From Euglena gracilis (taxonomy: Eukaryota > Euglenida > Euglenophyceae > Euglenales), in contig CP154956.1 in the NCBI GenBank assembly GCA_039621445.1, positions 19,619,295 to 19,683,294 on the forward strand: a stretch of DNA of 64,000 bases, in the 5' to 3' direction. This document shows positions 9,985 through 19,269 of this stretch, piece by piece. Position numbers and translations under genes: made by a program. Under the pieces are notes generated by a model that ran no database searches, was not told the origin of the DNA, and saw nothing but the letters and a program-made list of their open reading frames with translations. The first letter of the stretch is position 1, and every line of letters begins with the position of its first letter.

Positions 9985-10709
9985 CTGTGCGCCGCCGGTC
10001 GCCCCCGCGACCGGTGAGTCCCGGTGGGCCGAGGGCCCGGGGGGTCCTCGCCGTCGTGGAAAACCACCAACAGCCGGGGGGTGGGTGTTTTAGGGGTGGG
10101 GCCTGCGCTTTCTCCCAGAGTTAATGGGCTCAAGCCAACCCCCGTTCGTTTCACTCAGGTATTTTCCCCAACCCCAGCCGGCGCGTAGCATCGTTTTTTC
10201 AAGGGTTTCCAAAATTTTGGTGAAAAACAAAAAAACTGCCATTTGCAATGAAATCGAACTTTTCTCTCTGAAATCTCGCTTTTGTCTCTTTCTCTCTCTC
10301 ACACTCTCTTGCACAAACCAACCCACAAACCAACCCACTGAATCTGAAACGAATCCCAACCCACTGGAGAAGCAATCACACTGTTGGAAATCTGTGAGAG
10401 TGACTGAATGTGATGAAAAAACAACCTGGGGCAAGGTGAGGCGAAGGAGTATAAGAAGGTGGTGAGGATGGTGGTGTTGTAGGCTCCTTCAAACCAGTCC
10501 TTCAATGAATACAACCAACAATGTAATGACCAACAACGTAATTGCCAATCCAAAATATAACAATGTGATTGATCAAATCCAATTCAATGTATTTCTTCTT
10601 TGCCAAATAATGGGGAAAACCCCTCAAGTTCCGCAAAAAAAAAACAGAATTTGAAAGGTCAAAGTAATTTGACCGGCTTCCAATTTTTGTCGCGGGTTTT
10701 TTAAACTGG
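9985..10709. other. Non-coding, possible 5' region of the gypsy element
   Basis: It begins with a GC-rich patch holding a short hairpin (CCGGTCGC at 9,995-10,002 and GCGACCGG at 10,007-10,014). Then follows AT/CT-rich sequence with a CT microsatellite-like run near 10,285-10,310 and a repeated CAACCCAC(A)AAC phrase. An LTR or primer-binding site would be expected here, but the opposite end of the element is missing, so no pair can be compared. No gene seen. Confidence 0.4.
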
Positions 10710-11473
10710 TTGGCTGTCACCCGCAACTTTGAAATTTGTGCTTTCTGGCAATTTTTGGCTGCCGGCGAAAGCCGGCGGCCGACAAGTGCCAACGGCACCA
10801 ACCCCGACAGAACCTGTCACATCACCATCAATTCCTACAGTTGTTCTAGGCGGTGTGCTACAGGGTCTGACCGCGGCTATGTCGGCCGTATCAGCAGCGT
10901 TGTCCCCTCGCGGCTCACCTGCGGAATCCCAACCAGAAGCCCAACGGGTTCCTACTGCAGACAGCAGCTCAACAGCCGTACAGGCTGCGGTTACTACCCA
11001 ATAGAGTTGGATGTCCCAGCAGCTAAACCAGCTGCACAAGCACCGCCATCGGAAATGCAACCACCTCCTGCCACCAAATCGGCAGCTCCGACACCGCCAG
11101 CGGCGGAAAACCACTGCCTGCGGCAGACCCTAGGGAAGACCGCCGATATCACAAACATAAAAGGCCTAAGGCTAAACCCTCAGCCGAATGTACCTGCAAG
11201 CCCGCTGAAAGGCGGCTGGATGATGAGCCACCACCTCCTGGTGGAGATGGCTCTGGAGCATGCAAACGGCTAACCATCCCTTTGCAAAGCTATTTGGCTG
11301 CCGTATCCTCAGGCGCTAAGCGCAAGCCTACCATCAGACGAATTCGGTCAAATGTCCCTCACGAGGACAACGAGCCATTTTGGACTGAGCACGTATTGTC
11401 CAAAGTAGACCCTCCAAACTCGCCTGGCTAGGATCAATATGATCCGTAACAGCAGTGACCCCTGGTTGAACAA
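10710..11473 (+). pseudogene. Sequence upstream of X copy B, Pro/Ala-rich
   Basis: The frame from 10,729 reads PTAPTPTEPVTSPSIPTVVL and AAMSAVSAALSPRGSP before an in-frame TAG. The overlapping frame continues with PAAKPAAQAPPSEM and ends at 11,273. The Ala/Pro/Thr-rich character resembles a disordered N-terminal region of X or of a neighbouring ORF. The matching part of copy A lies outside the window, so this cannot be tested. Confidence 0.3.
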
Positions 11474-12480
11474 GTGGATCAAGCCCTTATTCCACCGGGA
11501 TCAACCTGGTATTTTCACGACCAGCCATACTTGGCATTTTTGGAATGCGACATCTCTCCAAGGGTATTTGCCCAATATTTTGGAGGAATTTTCGTCTGGA
11601 TATCCAGGGAAACGATCCACTATTGTGGTTATGTACAGCATGCCATAGGCTACGAAACGACATGCCCGCAGTGCATATCTGCACACGCAACCCGGATAGC
11701 ATAAGCTTCCAGCATGACGCATATGTGCGCAATTGCGCAGCATTGGTTTGTGGTGAGTGCCTATTACTGTCCAATATGGAAAATTTGCGCTCGACAGAAA
11801 ACGATTATGATAAGGACATACCTGTCCGTTGCATCAACTGCCTACAGGCAGATTTCTGGTTACCTGCCACTGGCGGTATGACCAAAGTCACACCAGAAAA
11901 TGAAGACCATCTGGTCAAATTCAAGCAGGACTACAAGTCCCAGATCAATTTCTACCAGTTCAAGAAATTTAAAGCTGTGTACAGCTACCGCACAGGCGGA
12001 ATCGCTAAAGACTTTCATCTTGAAAGCGCAGCTGTCCGAATCGCAGTCGAGTCAGCAGGCAAGGCCAAAGTGCCATATATGTTTCAAGACTCCGTTTGGG
12101 ATAGGGTGATATACCCACTTTTTCAGGCACAAACCCTGCCAAACCGATCAGAATATACATTTCTGTTGCCTCAAATCCCCCTGAGGCCTACAAAATGGAT
12201 TTTACCGATTGGGTAAGAGAAATTCTAAGGCCATTCACCATCCGAGCGCGAGTGGCAAATTGGAATTGCAAGCCATATCCTGCCTTTTATCCGGGGATAC
12301 CCACACAGGTTAAATAAAACCACCACCACCAGAATTTTTTGGATCTGGCCGGCAATGTTGCCACTTTTCTTCTTGGATAACGTCCGGAATTTTCTTCTTC
12401 GAGAAGCCAGCAGGCTTGGAGTATGATTACCCAATGAGAATACGCACACACGGGAATCTCCCGACTATGATGTCGATGAG
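11474..12480 (+). pseudogene. Gene X, copy B: Cys-rich N-terminal part and conserved core
   Basis: The piece from 11,474 reads DQPYLAFLECDISPRVFAQY; a frameshift near 11,600 joins it to the frame that runs to 12,216. That frame has LCTACHRL, HICTRN, CAALVCGECLLL and PVRCINCLQADFW (about 11,630-11,870). The CxxC and Cys/His spacing suggests a cross-brace zinc-binding fold of RING/PHD/B-box type. The conserved core shared with copy A follows (SYRTGG, KVPYMFQDSVWDRVIYPLF). A frameshift at about 12,190 moves the rest to another frame (DFTDWVREILRPFTIRARVA), then a TAA and another shift precede IFWIWPAMLP. Function unknown. It is a clear pseudogene of the same family as copy A. Confidence 0.6.
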
Positions 12481-12924
12481 CCTGAAAGGCACACCTGTAA
12501 ATTTTGAACCTCCGATACTTGAGATGGCGGAAACTCCTGAAGGAGATTACGTGCGAGAGATCAGACCACCGACTCCCAGGAAATGGCCATCTGTGCCATA
12601 AATAAGCCAGGCCTACAGGCCACAGGTCCATTGACCCTGTTCTGACCTTTCCGTCAGGCCTATAGGTTCTGTATTCGTTATCTATACCAGGCACATCTGC
12701 CAATGTGTATTTATACTTTGCATATTTAGCCCCTCTCTTTTGGGTTATCGCCCGACTATCGAGGTATAAGCCTCTGGGGATACCCCATCGACAACACCGT
12801 GTCAGCGTCGCGCTGTGAAGACTTCCCCCAGCGGTATATGCCGCCAGTAAGAAGGCGCACAGCGTCCAGCGCGCACACCGTAATGATAGCTCCCAACTTG
12901 TTACTTTTCGGCTATAAGGCCCCT
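12481..12924 (+). other. Spacer between X copy B and block R
   Basis: No gene. The first 60 bases probably encode the acidic tail of X. The remainder shows no convincing conservation with the corresponding 600-1,020 of copy A. Confidence 0.35.
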
Positions 12925-13881
12925 TAAAACTGCCAGACAGCAAAACTTCTACTTAAAGTCTTTTGACCAGCCCCCCGCTCCTCTCTCCTTTCCCCACCCC
13001 TGGGCAAAACATCGCTGTCGCCGGCAGTTGGTTTTGTAAATAGGTCTTTTTCCCTGGTAGGCTATGACTGGCCAGGTGCCCCTCCTTCCACACCTTACCC
13101 CTACAATCTTTTCTGATTATGGAATGAGACCTCCCTGCGTGCCGTAGGCACACACCAAACTGGGTGGATGAGCCTTTCTGGAATGAAAACCTTCCAGCCC
13201 CATTTCCCAATGGGCTCTTCCACTTCCACCACTTTGCTCAAAAAGTAGGCACCGCATAAGTGGTTAAACAACTTTGCGCGTTTTTGCGTTATTTGGCATT
13301 TTCCTTCCCACACCCCTGGTGACAGGAGAACGAAAAGCCGCATACGGCGCTGTGACAGGTCCCTGTCCCCAGGACTGTGTCTGGCATTCCGACTGGCCTT
13401 CTCCAGTAGTGAAATCGGGCATAGCCCTGGGAGGGGGATGTGTACCAGGCAGCCGTAATGCCATGGTACTGTGTATGTAGTTGTAAGCCTACGGCCAGAT
13501 ATAGCTCTGCGCCCCGTACACAGTAGTATGTTAGGTGGTATTCCAAAAAAAGGCCAACGGCCTGAATAGGGAATACCTAGCTCTACAGAGCAAAACCTTA
13601 TTTTGGTTCTCCTCTCCACAGGTGGTATTATATTTATTGCATTCTTTTTTCACTTGACCTTCAAGTTTGATTTGTTTTTTCTGAAGTCCGGAACGGACAG
13701 CCAAGTCACTTGGCACTTCTTTGTTGTGGCCCATGGGGCTCCCTCGCCTGCTTTGTGCTCTGCCTCTTAATTGGGGGAAAGGGCTTCCAATTTTTATATA
13801 ATTTTTTTTCTGTTACTCCAACTTCTACCTTTTTGCGCACCAAAGCACCAAAGGGCCAAAGCGAAAGGTTGGACGTGCACT
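12925..13881 (+). repeat. Block R, copy B
   Basis: It matches block R copy A from 1,024, including the identical 40-base stretch (13,411-13,450), the CTGTCGCCGGCAGTTGG landmark (13,014-13,030) and the pyrimidine-rich CTCTCCACAGGTGGTAT junction near 13,611-13,627. Unlike copy A it runs uninterrupted to 13,881, where the terminal repeat of DIRS-1 begins. That abutment fixes the right end of what is left of R. Confidence 0.7.
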
Positions 13882-13920
13882 GGAGGTCCCGCTTAGTGCC
13901 TTTTTTCGCCGGAGTTGGCT
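13882..13920 (+). repeat. DIRS-1 left inverted terminal repeat
   Basis: Starts GGAGGTCCCGCTTAGTGCC and ends CGCCGGAGTTGGCT. It is the reverse complement of 18,452-18,490 with two mismatches. The same terminus recurs in DIRS-2 at 19,118-19,154 and 23,452-23,490. Confidence 0.9.
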
Positions 13921-14084
13921 AATTCATAATTTGCTCTTCGACACCCAGAAGAAAGGAAAATCGCATACCTCATCAACTGGGAACAGAAGAGGACAACCAA
14001 TCGATTCAAATTATCTAAAAAGTCACGATCGTGCAGAACTAAAAATTAAAAGTTGTTCAGTTTTTTGAAGGAATTACATGAAGG

Positions 14085-15330
14085 ATGCAACTTCAAAGAT
14101 GCAGAGCGCTGGAGACCTTCAACAGGGAGCAGCAACAGGAGCTGAACAACCTGACGACGCGGGTCGACTGTAACCGTGGCTGCCCCTTCTCCAAAAGAAA
14201 TTTTCCAAAAAGAAATTTCCACAACCCAACCCCCCCCAAAGTGATGGCCACGGACCCTGGGAGACAGTGGTCAGAAGACCCCGCAAGCGGCAGAAGCAAC
14301 AACCAGCAGGCTACTACGACCATTGGAACCAGTGCCATGGGGGCCAACATTCCAAACCACAATTTACGTCAAAGGGTGGCTATGGCAGCCAAAATCGCAC
14401 AGGCCATGAAGGCAACAAAGGCCATGAAGGCACCTGCATTTACAAAATTCGCTGGAACAAAGGCCAAGGTGGCCACAAGCACCAAGGCCCCGCAGGACAT
14501 GGCAGGGGCAGACAAGGTCAAACACAACATCCCCACCATTTCTCAATCTCACCACCCCTCAAGTTGGTGTGAGGGGTGGGGCCGCAGGAACCCCTAAATT
14601 TTTTCAGATGGGCACGGCGACCCAAAAAACCAATCAGGCCTTTCAAGTTATCATAAAGGGCGTTGGGGCCAGAAATATCAACAAGAACATCGACAACTAC
14701 ATCAAGCCCACAGGGGGTTCCTTCACAGGCCCCCCAGAAGCTAGTGGACATCCCTGCAAAGGACTTTGTATTCAAATGGTCAGCCCCCTGCCAAGCACCA
14801 TGAGGAAGATGGCCCCCCAAGGGCCAGCTGGCAAGAGGAAGGGGGAGAATCCCCAACATTTTTTGTTCAATCAACATTGGGGGGGACCCACAGAGGCCCC
14901 ATATGGTATGGCTCCCTACACCATCAACATTAAGGAGGCCAGATAGGCAAAACAGGGGCAGTAAGTCTTATGGTATGGAAACTAACAACAAGATCCGCCA
15001 GAGAGAGTGTGTACGGAGAGGGAGAGAATGCATGCATATCACACCAGGAACATTCTCTTTTTCCAAGGGCTCAAGCCTAAGGGCACCAGGGGCTGTGAAA
15101 TGTCCAACGCCCCCACCCAGCCCTCAGAAAATCACCTAGTTGGAAAATAAATTCCATGGAGGAAAAATGGGGAGACAACTCCATTCACCAAAGACTTCAG
15201 AGAAGCCTAAAATGGTGGACAAAAAATGCACCCCCAGCAACGTGTCAATTGATCAAAATGGACGTCAACCCCCTGTGGAAATCCTCCAAAATTGTCCGCC
15301 CACCCAAAACCCACAGCCAACTTGGACCTG
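14085..15330 (+). pseudogene. DIRS-1 Gag-like region
   Basis: Several overlapping frames (14,085-14,597, 14,267-14,572, 14,569-14,946) are rich in Gly, Gln, His and Lys (GNKGHEGTCIYKIRWNKGQG). They correspond to the GHGGQ-repeat ORF1 of DIRS-2. No capsid or zinc knuckle is visible. The start is probably the ATG at 14,085, following the leader after the ITR. Frames are broken, and the region leads into RT near 15,330. Confidence 0.55.
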
Positions 15331-16060
15331 AACGAGGCAGAAGAATTCTGCTGGATTACGAAAAAACTGGGGCAGTGAAACGAGTTTTGGATTCAGAAAC
15401 CAGGCATTTGATCCCACGGTTTTCAGTTTCAAAACCAGAAGGGGGAACTACTAAACGGAGAATGATCAGCGACTGCAGAGAAAAAAGTCAGAAGTTTCAA
15501 GTAAAACCTTTCAAACTGGATCATATCTAGCACATTATTCCAGTTTTGGAAAAGGGCCACTGGACAGCAAAAATAGACCTAAAGAATGCCTATTTTTTTC
15601 CATTAAGTCCAGGCCTGAGGCCATTTTTAAGGCATCAGGTAGGGGGGCAGATCTGGGAATTATAAACAGGCTGCTTTGGGCTAAATGTAATGCCGCAGAT
15701 TTTGATGTCAGTAATGAAAACTTTCGAAAAGCTGTGCAAAAAAAGAGGCATCCAGGTGTTCATTTACCTGGACGACATTTTGTTGGTGGCCACCACCCAA
15801 AACACCCAAAACATTTTACAAAATCACCTGAATACAGTCGTCAAAAATTTGCTTAATTCAGGATTTCAAAATCAACGTGAAAAAGTCCCACCCTCCAGCC
15901 GACTCAAGTGGTAACCCATCTGGGTTTTCAACTAAACTTCTAGGAAGGAAAGTGAAAGGTGCCTCCAGAAAGTCAAAACCATAAACAAGGAGCTGGGAAA
16001 AACTTTGAATAAATATTACATGTCAAGAAGGCAGTTGGCTGCAATTTTGGGTCAAATAAG
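15156..16060 (+). pseudogene. DIRS-1 reverse transcriptase
   Basis: Reads ILLDYEKTGAVKRV and KRRMISDCREKSQKF, then a TAG at 15,527-15,529. It continues in other frames with ENGHWTAKIDLKNAY-like sequence, GCFGLNVMPQI and VFIYLDDILLVATTQ (catalytic YLDD near 15,763-15,774). Order and wording follow the intact RT reading of DIRS-2, with at least three frame breaks. Confidence 0.85.
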
Positions 16061-16640
16061 ATGCAACCTAATGGGCCTGCCCTGGCAACTTTTTGGAGGC
16101 AAAGTCTACAGCACCCTGAGACTCAAAACACCCCATTTCCCAGGAAATCAAGGCCCAATAAAGCGGAAATAAAATTTTACTGGACACCTGGGGCGCAGAC
16201 CTTTTCCCCAAAATGCAACCAGGGAGTTGCATTCAGACAGCAGCACCCATGCGTGGGGGGGGAGGGGGCTGGACATCCACACAGGAGAAAATGTGCAGGA
16301 ATGTTGGAGAAAAGACTCCATTTTAAACATAAACTTAAAGCAGCTCAGTGCAGCAATCAGCGCTGCGAAAAGTTTGAGCAAACCTGGGAAAACAGTTTCT
16401 TTGTCCGTAGACAACCAGGTAAGTTACTATTACCTGACCAAATGGGGGAGGGGGCAGAAAGGACCCTTTCAACACAATGTTAAGACCATTTATCAAATGG
16501 TGCATGGAGCAACACGTAAACCTCCAAGTCAGCTGGATGCCTTCAAAAGAGTGCCTAGCGGACCCCATAAGCAGATGGGAAATGGACAGGGGATATTAAT
16601 CTTTAGACCCCCAGCTTTTTAACTGGCTAAGACAGCATTT
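16061..16640 (+). pseudogene. DIRS-1 RNase H
   Basis: The frame from 16,227 reads HSDSSTHAWGG, then LNINLKQLSAAISAAKSLSK and SLSVDNQVSYYYLTKWG. These are the Asp, Glu and Asp contexts of RNase H as seen in the other DIRS copies. A frameshift near the G-run at 16,255-16,266 alters the start. Confidence 0.8.
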
Positions 16641-17290
16641 CCAAAACTTCATACTTTTGGAAACAGATTTATTTTCCTCCCCATACAACAAAAAACTGCC
16701 CAATTTGGTGGCCAGATGGCCCCACTGTGAAGCCACAGCAGTAAATGCATTACAATGGGACAACATGGAGAATCTTTATGCAAACCCCCCCTGTCAATAA
16801 TTCAAATTTTTTTGCACGGGTTGAAAACGATTCCCCAGACCAAATCTTTGGTGGTAACCCCCTACTGGGATTCAGCCACCTGGTGGCCCCAATTAATAAA
16901 AATGAAAGTTGCAGGGACCCCATTATGGGCTCTTTGTTTTACGGCTCGTGTTCGATTCCCCAAGAGGGGCCGGTGCCTCTCACCGACCCGAGCCGGACAC
17001 CAATTTCCGACCCGGAAATCGAACCTAAGACCTCCAGGTTCATCGGCTGTCGTCATGCCTCCAGACTACCTGTGGGGACAAAGGAAGTCCTCACCTGGCC
17101 TTTCATCGGTCTCCCGCCAGGCAGCCTCCTGAGTCCCCAGTGCCGCTCCAGGATATCCCATAGTCGTGGACAACCCACGGCGATCCCCACACCCTGCCTG
17201 AAATTCACCCCCTACAGGGATATGTTCACCAATTGCAAGGGGGAACAACTGCCACCACCCAGGTGGCCCCTGTTTTGGATGATTTGCTGA
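16641..17290 (+). pseudogene. DIRS-1 NPPW methyltransferase-like domain (interrupted)
   Basis: The LYANPP motif is readable near 16,775-16,792 but followed by Leu instead of Trp. Then come KSLVVTPYWDSATWWPQLIK (16,840-16,905) and, after a 269-base insertion, FTPYRDMFTN and PPPRWP. DIRS-2 has the same sequence without the insertion. A frameshift also lies just before the motif. Confidence 0.75.
16922..17190 (-). mobile_element. SINE-like insertion in DIRS-1
   Basis: This stretch is absent from the equivalent place in DIRS-2 (near 20,400), where GGGACCCC runs straight into CTGCCT. The minus strand contains GGTTCGATTTCC and the plus strand GTTCGATTCCCC; both resemble the B box of tRNA-derived promoters. 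ACCC on both sides may be a short target-site duplication. It could instead be a fragment of another repeat. There is no second copy in the window. Confidence 0.5.
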
Positions 17291-18330
17291 GGCAAATATT
17301 GGAGGGGAAAGAGATTGGGGTTGACGCCATTGACGATTTCCTGGGGAGAAACCCCAGTCTAAAACGTTATCAGAGTGCTTTTGCACTTCTGTGGGTATTT
17401 TTGGAGCAAATGGGGGTGCACCCCCCCCGAAGCCACCACAGACCAAGTGGCTGACGCTTTAATACAATTAGTACAACTTTCCAAGGACCAAGCCTGTTAT
17501 GCATACAGTGCTATGCTTTTGATTCCTGGGTTGGTGGGCTCAGATTCCACACCCTGTTGACCCCTTACCGGAGGATTGCAACCAAAATCTGGAGAAGTGT
17601 GGGGCATTTTGGGACACCCTCCAAGTCCTCCCGGGGCTGACCAGGGCCCCAATGCCCACTGATATTGGTACGTTGTGAAACAACTTATTTTATGCTTACG
17701 AATCCTCTGTTTAGAAAGGTCCTCAGACTTGGCACAGATCAAACGAACCACCAGTGTGTTGGGCAGGGCACCCTACATAAAAATCAGTGTAAAGGCCAGA
17801 ATTTTAAGAAATGGGAGAGGGTAGTGTCCATTCCCCCATGCCCACAAAAAAGCCCCTTTCATTTAATGATGCCTTACGTGGCTGCCACACGTTCATTCGT
17901 CAGAACTGGGGGCCTCCTTCTGATTTCATTGAAACCCCCCTTCAGGGCCATAAGTGCAGATACCATTCCTTCTATCACAAAAGAATTTTTGGCCAAGCAT
18001 GGGTGACCCCCCAGGTGTGGGGGGTCCACTCCACCAGACGGGCAGAGGGGCAGGAGTTGGTTTACTCAAAAAATTGGGCCTTTCTGCCCAAGAAGTTTGT
18101 GAAATTGGTCAGTGGAGGGGGGTGTAGGCCTTTACATCCCATCACCGACGACTTGGTGCCCAAGGTGCCTGCGAAAATGCCCTGGCCCTCCTAATTCCAG
18201 TCCACAATCTGGCCTCACAAGGGCAAGTTGCAGATCCCGAGGTTTCTCTAACTCCCTCGAGGCAAACCGACCAGGGAGAAAGGGACACCGAGGGCCAACA
18301 ACAAAGACCTTGTGAGCCCGACCCCCTCAC
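17281..18330 (+). pseudogene. DIRS-1 tyrosine recombinase
   Basis: Pieces in several frames: PEATTDQVADALIQLVQLSK, ACYAYSAMLLIPGL (N-terminal domain), SSDLAQIKRTTSV (catalytic Arg region), a degenerate HSTRRAEG where the other copies have HSTRGAG, then LSAQEVCEIGQW. The downstream nucleophile region is changed (SHHRRLGA instead of AHYxRLGA), so the catalytic Tyr seems lost. Many stops. The C-terminus overlaps the ICR. Confidence 0.75.
18210..18320 (+). repeat. DIRS-1 internal complementary region (ICR)
   Basis: The second half (from ACTCCCTCGAGGCAAAC to AAGACCTTGTGAGC) is the reverse complement of the outer right terminus at about 18,541-18,613. The first half (GGCCTCACAA ... CCCGAGG) should match an outer left extension, which is missing from this copy but present at 28,203-28,236 in DIRS-2. 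In DIRS elements the ICR templates completion of the termini during replication. Confidence 0.8.
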
Positions 18331-18451
18331 CCGTAAGAGAAAATTTTCCTTCAAAAGCCCTCGGTCAGAAAACGGGGGCCAGGGTGGGCAGAGGGGGGGG
18401 AACCCCCACCAGGGGCAAGAAGTCACGTCGCTAAGTCGAAGCAGCATCGTC

Positions 18452-18613
18452 AGCCAACTCAGGCGAAAAAAGGCACTAAGCAGGACCTCCTAACCCAGCG
18501 CACCAAAAACAATCCGAACAACACCGCCGGCGAGCAAGGCATGAGCTCAAAAGGTCTTGGTGCTTCGCCCTCGGTGTCCGTCCCTCCCTGGTGGGTTTGC
18601 CTCGAGGGAGTAC
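18452..18613 (+). repeat. DIRS-1 right terminus
   Basis: The 39-base ITR core (18,452-18,490) is followed by TAACCCAGCGC, ACACCGCCGGCGAGCAAGGC and then CCTCGGTGTCC and CTCGAGGGAGTAC. All of it is mirrored in reverse complement by the left terminus of DIRS-2 at 18,996-19,154, making an inverted repeat of about 160 bases with a 382-base loop. Confidence 0.85.
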
Positions 18614-18995
18614 GGGTCGCCTCCTTCCTGTGTGTCCATTGCGTCGCCTGCGCCTTGGGCGCTCGCGGCGGGACGTGTTCCCGACGCAGGTTCTCCGTCG
18701 ACTTCTTGCTCCCAGACGTCGGAGAGATTGAAAGCAACGTCAGCACGCTTGTCCGACAACTTCGCCAGGGCCATGTCCGCGTTGTCCCCAAAGACCACGT
18801 TGTACTGGAAGGAGTTCAGATAGTCCACGAAGTTTGCACTGACCGGCGCCACTCCCGTAAGTCTGCGACTGGCTCTGGCGCACTGCGTCAAGGTCCAGCC
18901 TCCGCCATTCCGTGCTTCCCCTGCTTTCAGCACGCCTTGAAGCCTCTCAAACGACGTGGACTCTGCGTGCTTCACCGGGGTCGTGGAGCAGACTC
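18614..18995 (-). pseudogene. Protein-like segment between tail-to-tail DIRS elements (possible host exon)
   Basis: The minus frame is open through all 382 bases and reads into the DIRS termini on both sides. The inner part (TSFERLQGVLKAGEARNGGG, TLTQCARASRRLTGV, NFVDYLNSFQYNVVFGDNAD, MALAKLSDKRADVAFNLSDV) has balanced composition and looks like real protein, not the low-complexity or homopolymer type around it. It is not part of any other DIRS copy here. I do not recognise the family. The likeliest reading is a piece of host coding sequence into which one or both elements inserted. Confidence 0.45.
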
Positions 18996-19154
18996 GTACT
19001 CCCTCGAGGAATACCGACAAGGGAGGAAGGGACACCGAGGGCGGAGCACAAAGACATTGTGAGGGCATGCCTTGCTCGCCGGCGGTGTTGTGTGATTGTT
19101 CGTTGTGCGCTGGGTTAGGAGGTCCCGCTTAGTGTTGCCTCGCCGGAGTTGGCT
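18996..19154 (-). repeat. DIRS-2 terminus (left side in window)
   Basis: Runs from GTACTCCCTCGAGG through CGAGGGCGGAGCAC, CTTGCTCGCCGGCGGTGTTG and TGCGCTGGGTTAGGAGG to CGCCGGAGTTGGCT. The inner portion is the inverse of 23,452-23,516 plus 28,179-28,203. The outer portion is the inverse of the ICR. Confidence 0.88.
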
Positions 19155-19269
19155 GCATTGTCTCCGACGTGGCGACCGTGCTCCTGTCTCTTCCCCTGGG
19201 GGGTTTCCCCCCCCCTGGCCCCCACTTGCTGACCGAGGGCGTTTGAAGGCAAATTTTTTCAACGGGAGG

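Larger units (their letters stand above)
1860..10690 (-). mobile_element. Ty3/gypsy-like retroelement carrying methyltransferase domains (degenerate)
   Basis: Read on the minus strand, the order is Gag region (about 9,984-6,100), C5 cytosine methyltransferase (6,060-5,340), NPPW domain (5,340-4,973), aspartic protease (about 4,800), RT (3,880-3,360), RNase H (3,330-2,650) and integrase zinc finger (2,160-1,944). PR-RT-RH-IN order is that of Ty3/gypsy elements. No integrase catalytic core and no 3' LTR follow; the element breaks off at block R. The right boundary, near 10,690 where the sequence ahead of X copy B starts, is inferred. Many frameshifts and stops show it is no longer active. Confidence 0.85.
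13882..18613 (+). mobile_element. DIRS-1, DIRS-type tyrosine-recombinase retrotransposon
   Basis: Bounded by inverted terminal repeats at 13,882-13,920 and 18,452-18,490. The right terminus extends to about 18,613, proven by an internal complementary region at 18,210-18,320. Order inside: Gag-like, RT, RNase H, NPPW domain, tyrosine recombinase. The left end lacks the outer terminal extension that the ICR predicts and starts directly at GGAGGTCCC beside block R, so it is 5'-truncated. It is the most decayed of the four copies, with many frameshifts and stops, and it carries a SINE-like insertion. Confidence 0.88.

Noticed and set aside
1024-13881. Blocks R as LTRs of the gypsy-like element
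   Set aside because: R copies are accompanied by gene X on their outer and inner sides, copy B ends against DIRS-1, and the pol region is truncated into R. No TG..CA ends or primer-binding site at the expected places.
16922-17065. Functional tRNA gene
   Set aside because: B-box-like motifs are present on both strands, but no complete acceptor, D and anticodon arms can be drawn.
18547-19068. Single 173-codon gene across 18,547-19,068
   Set aside because: Its first and last parts are DIRS termini read by chance. Only the inner 382 bases are kept as a possible exon.
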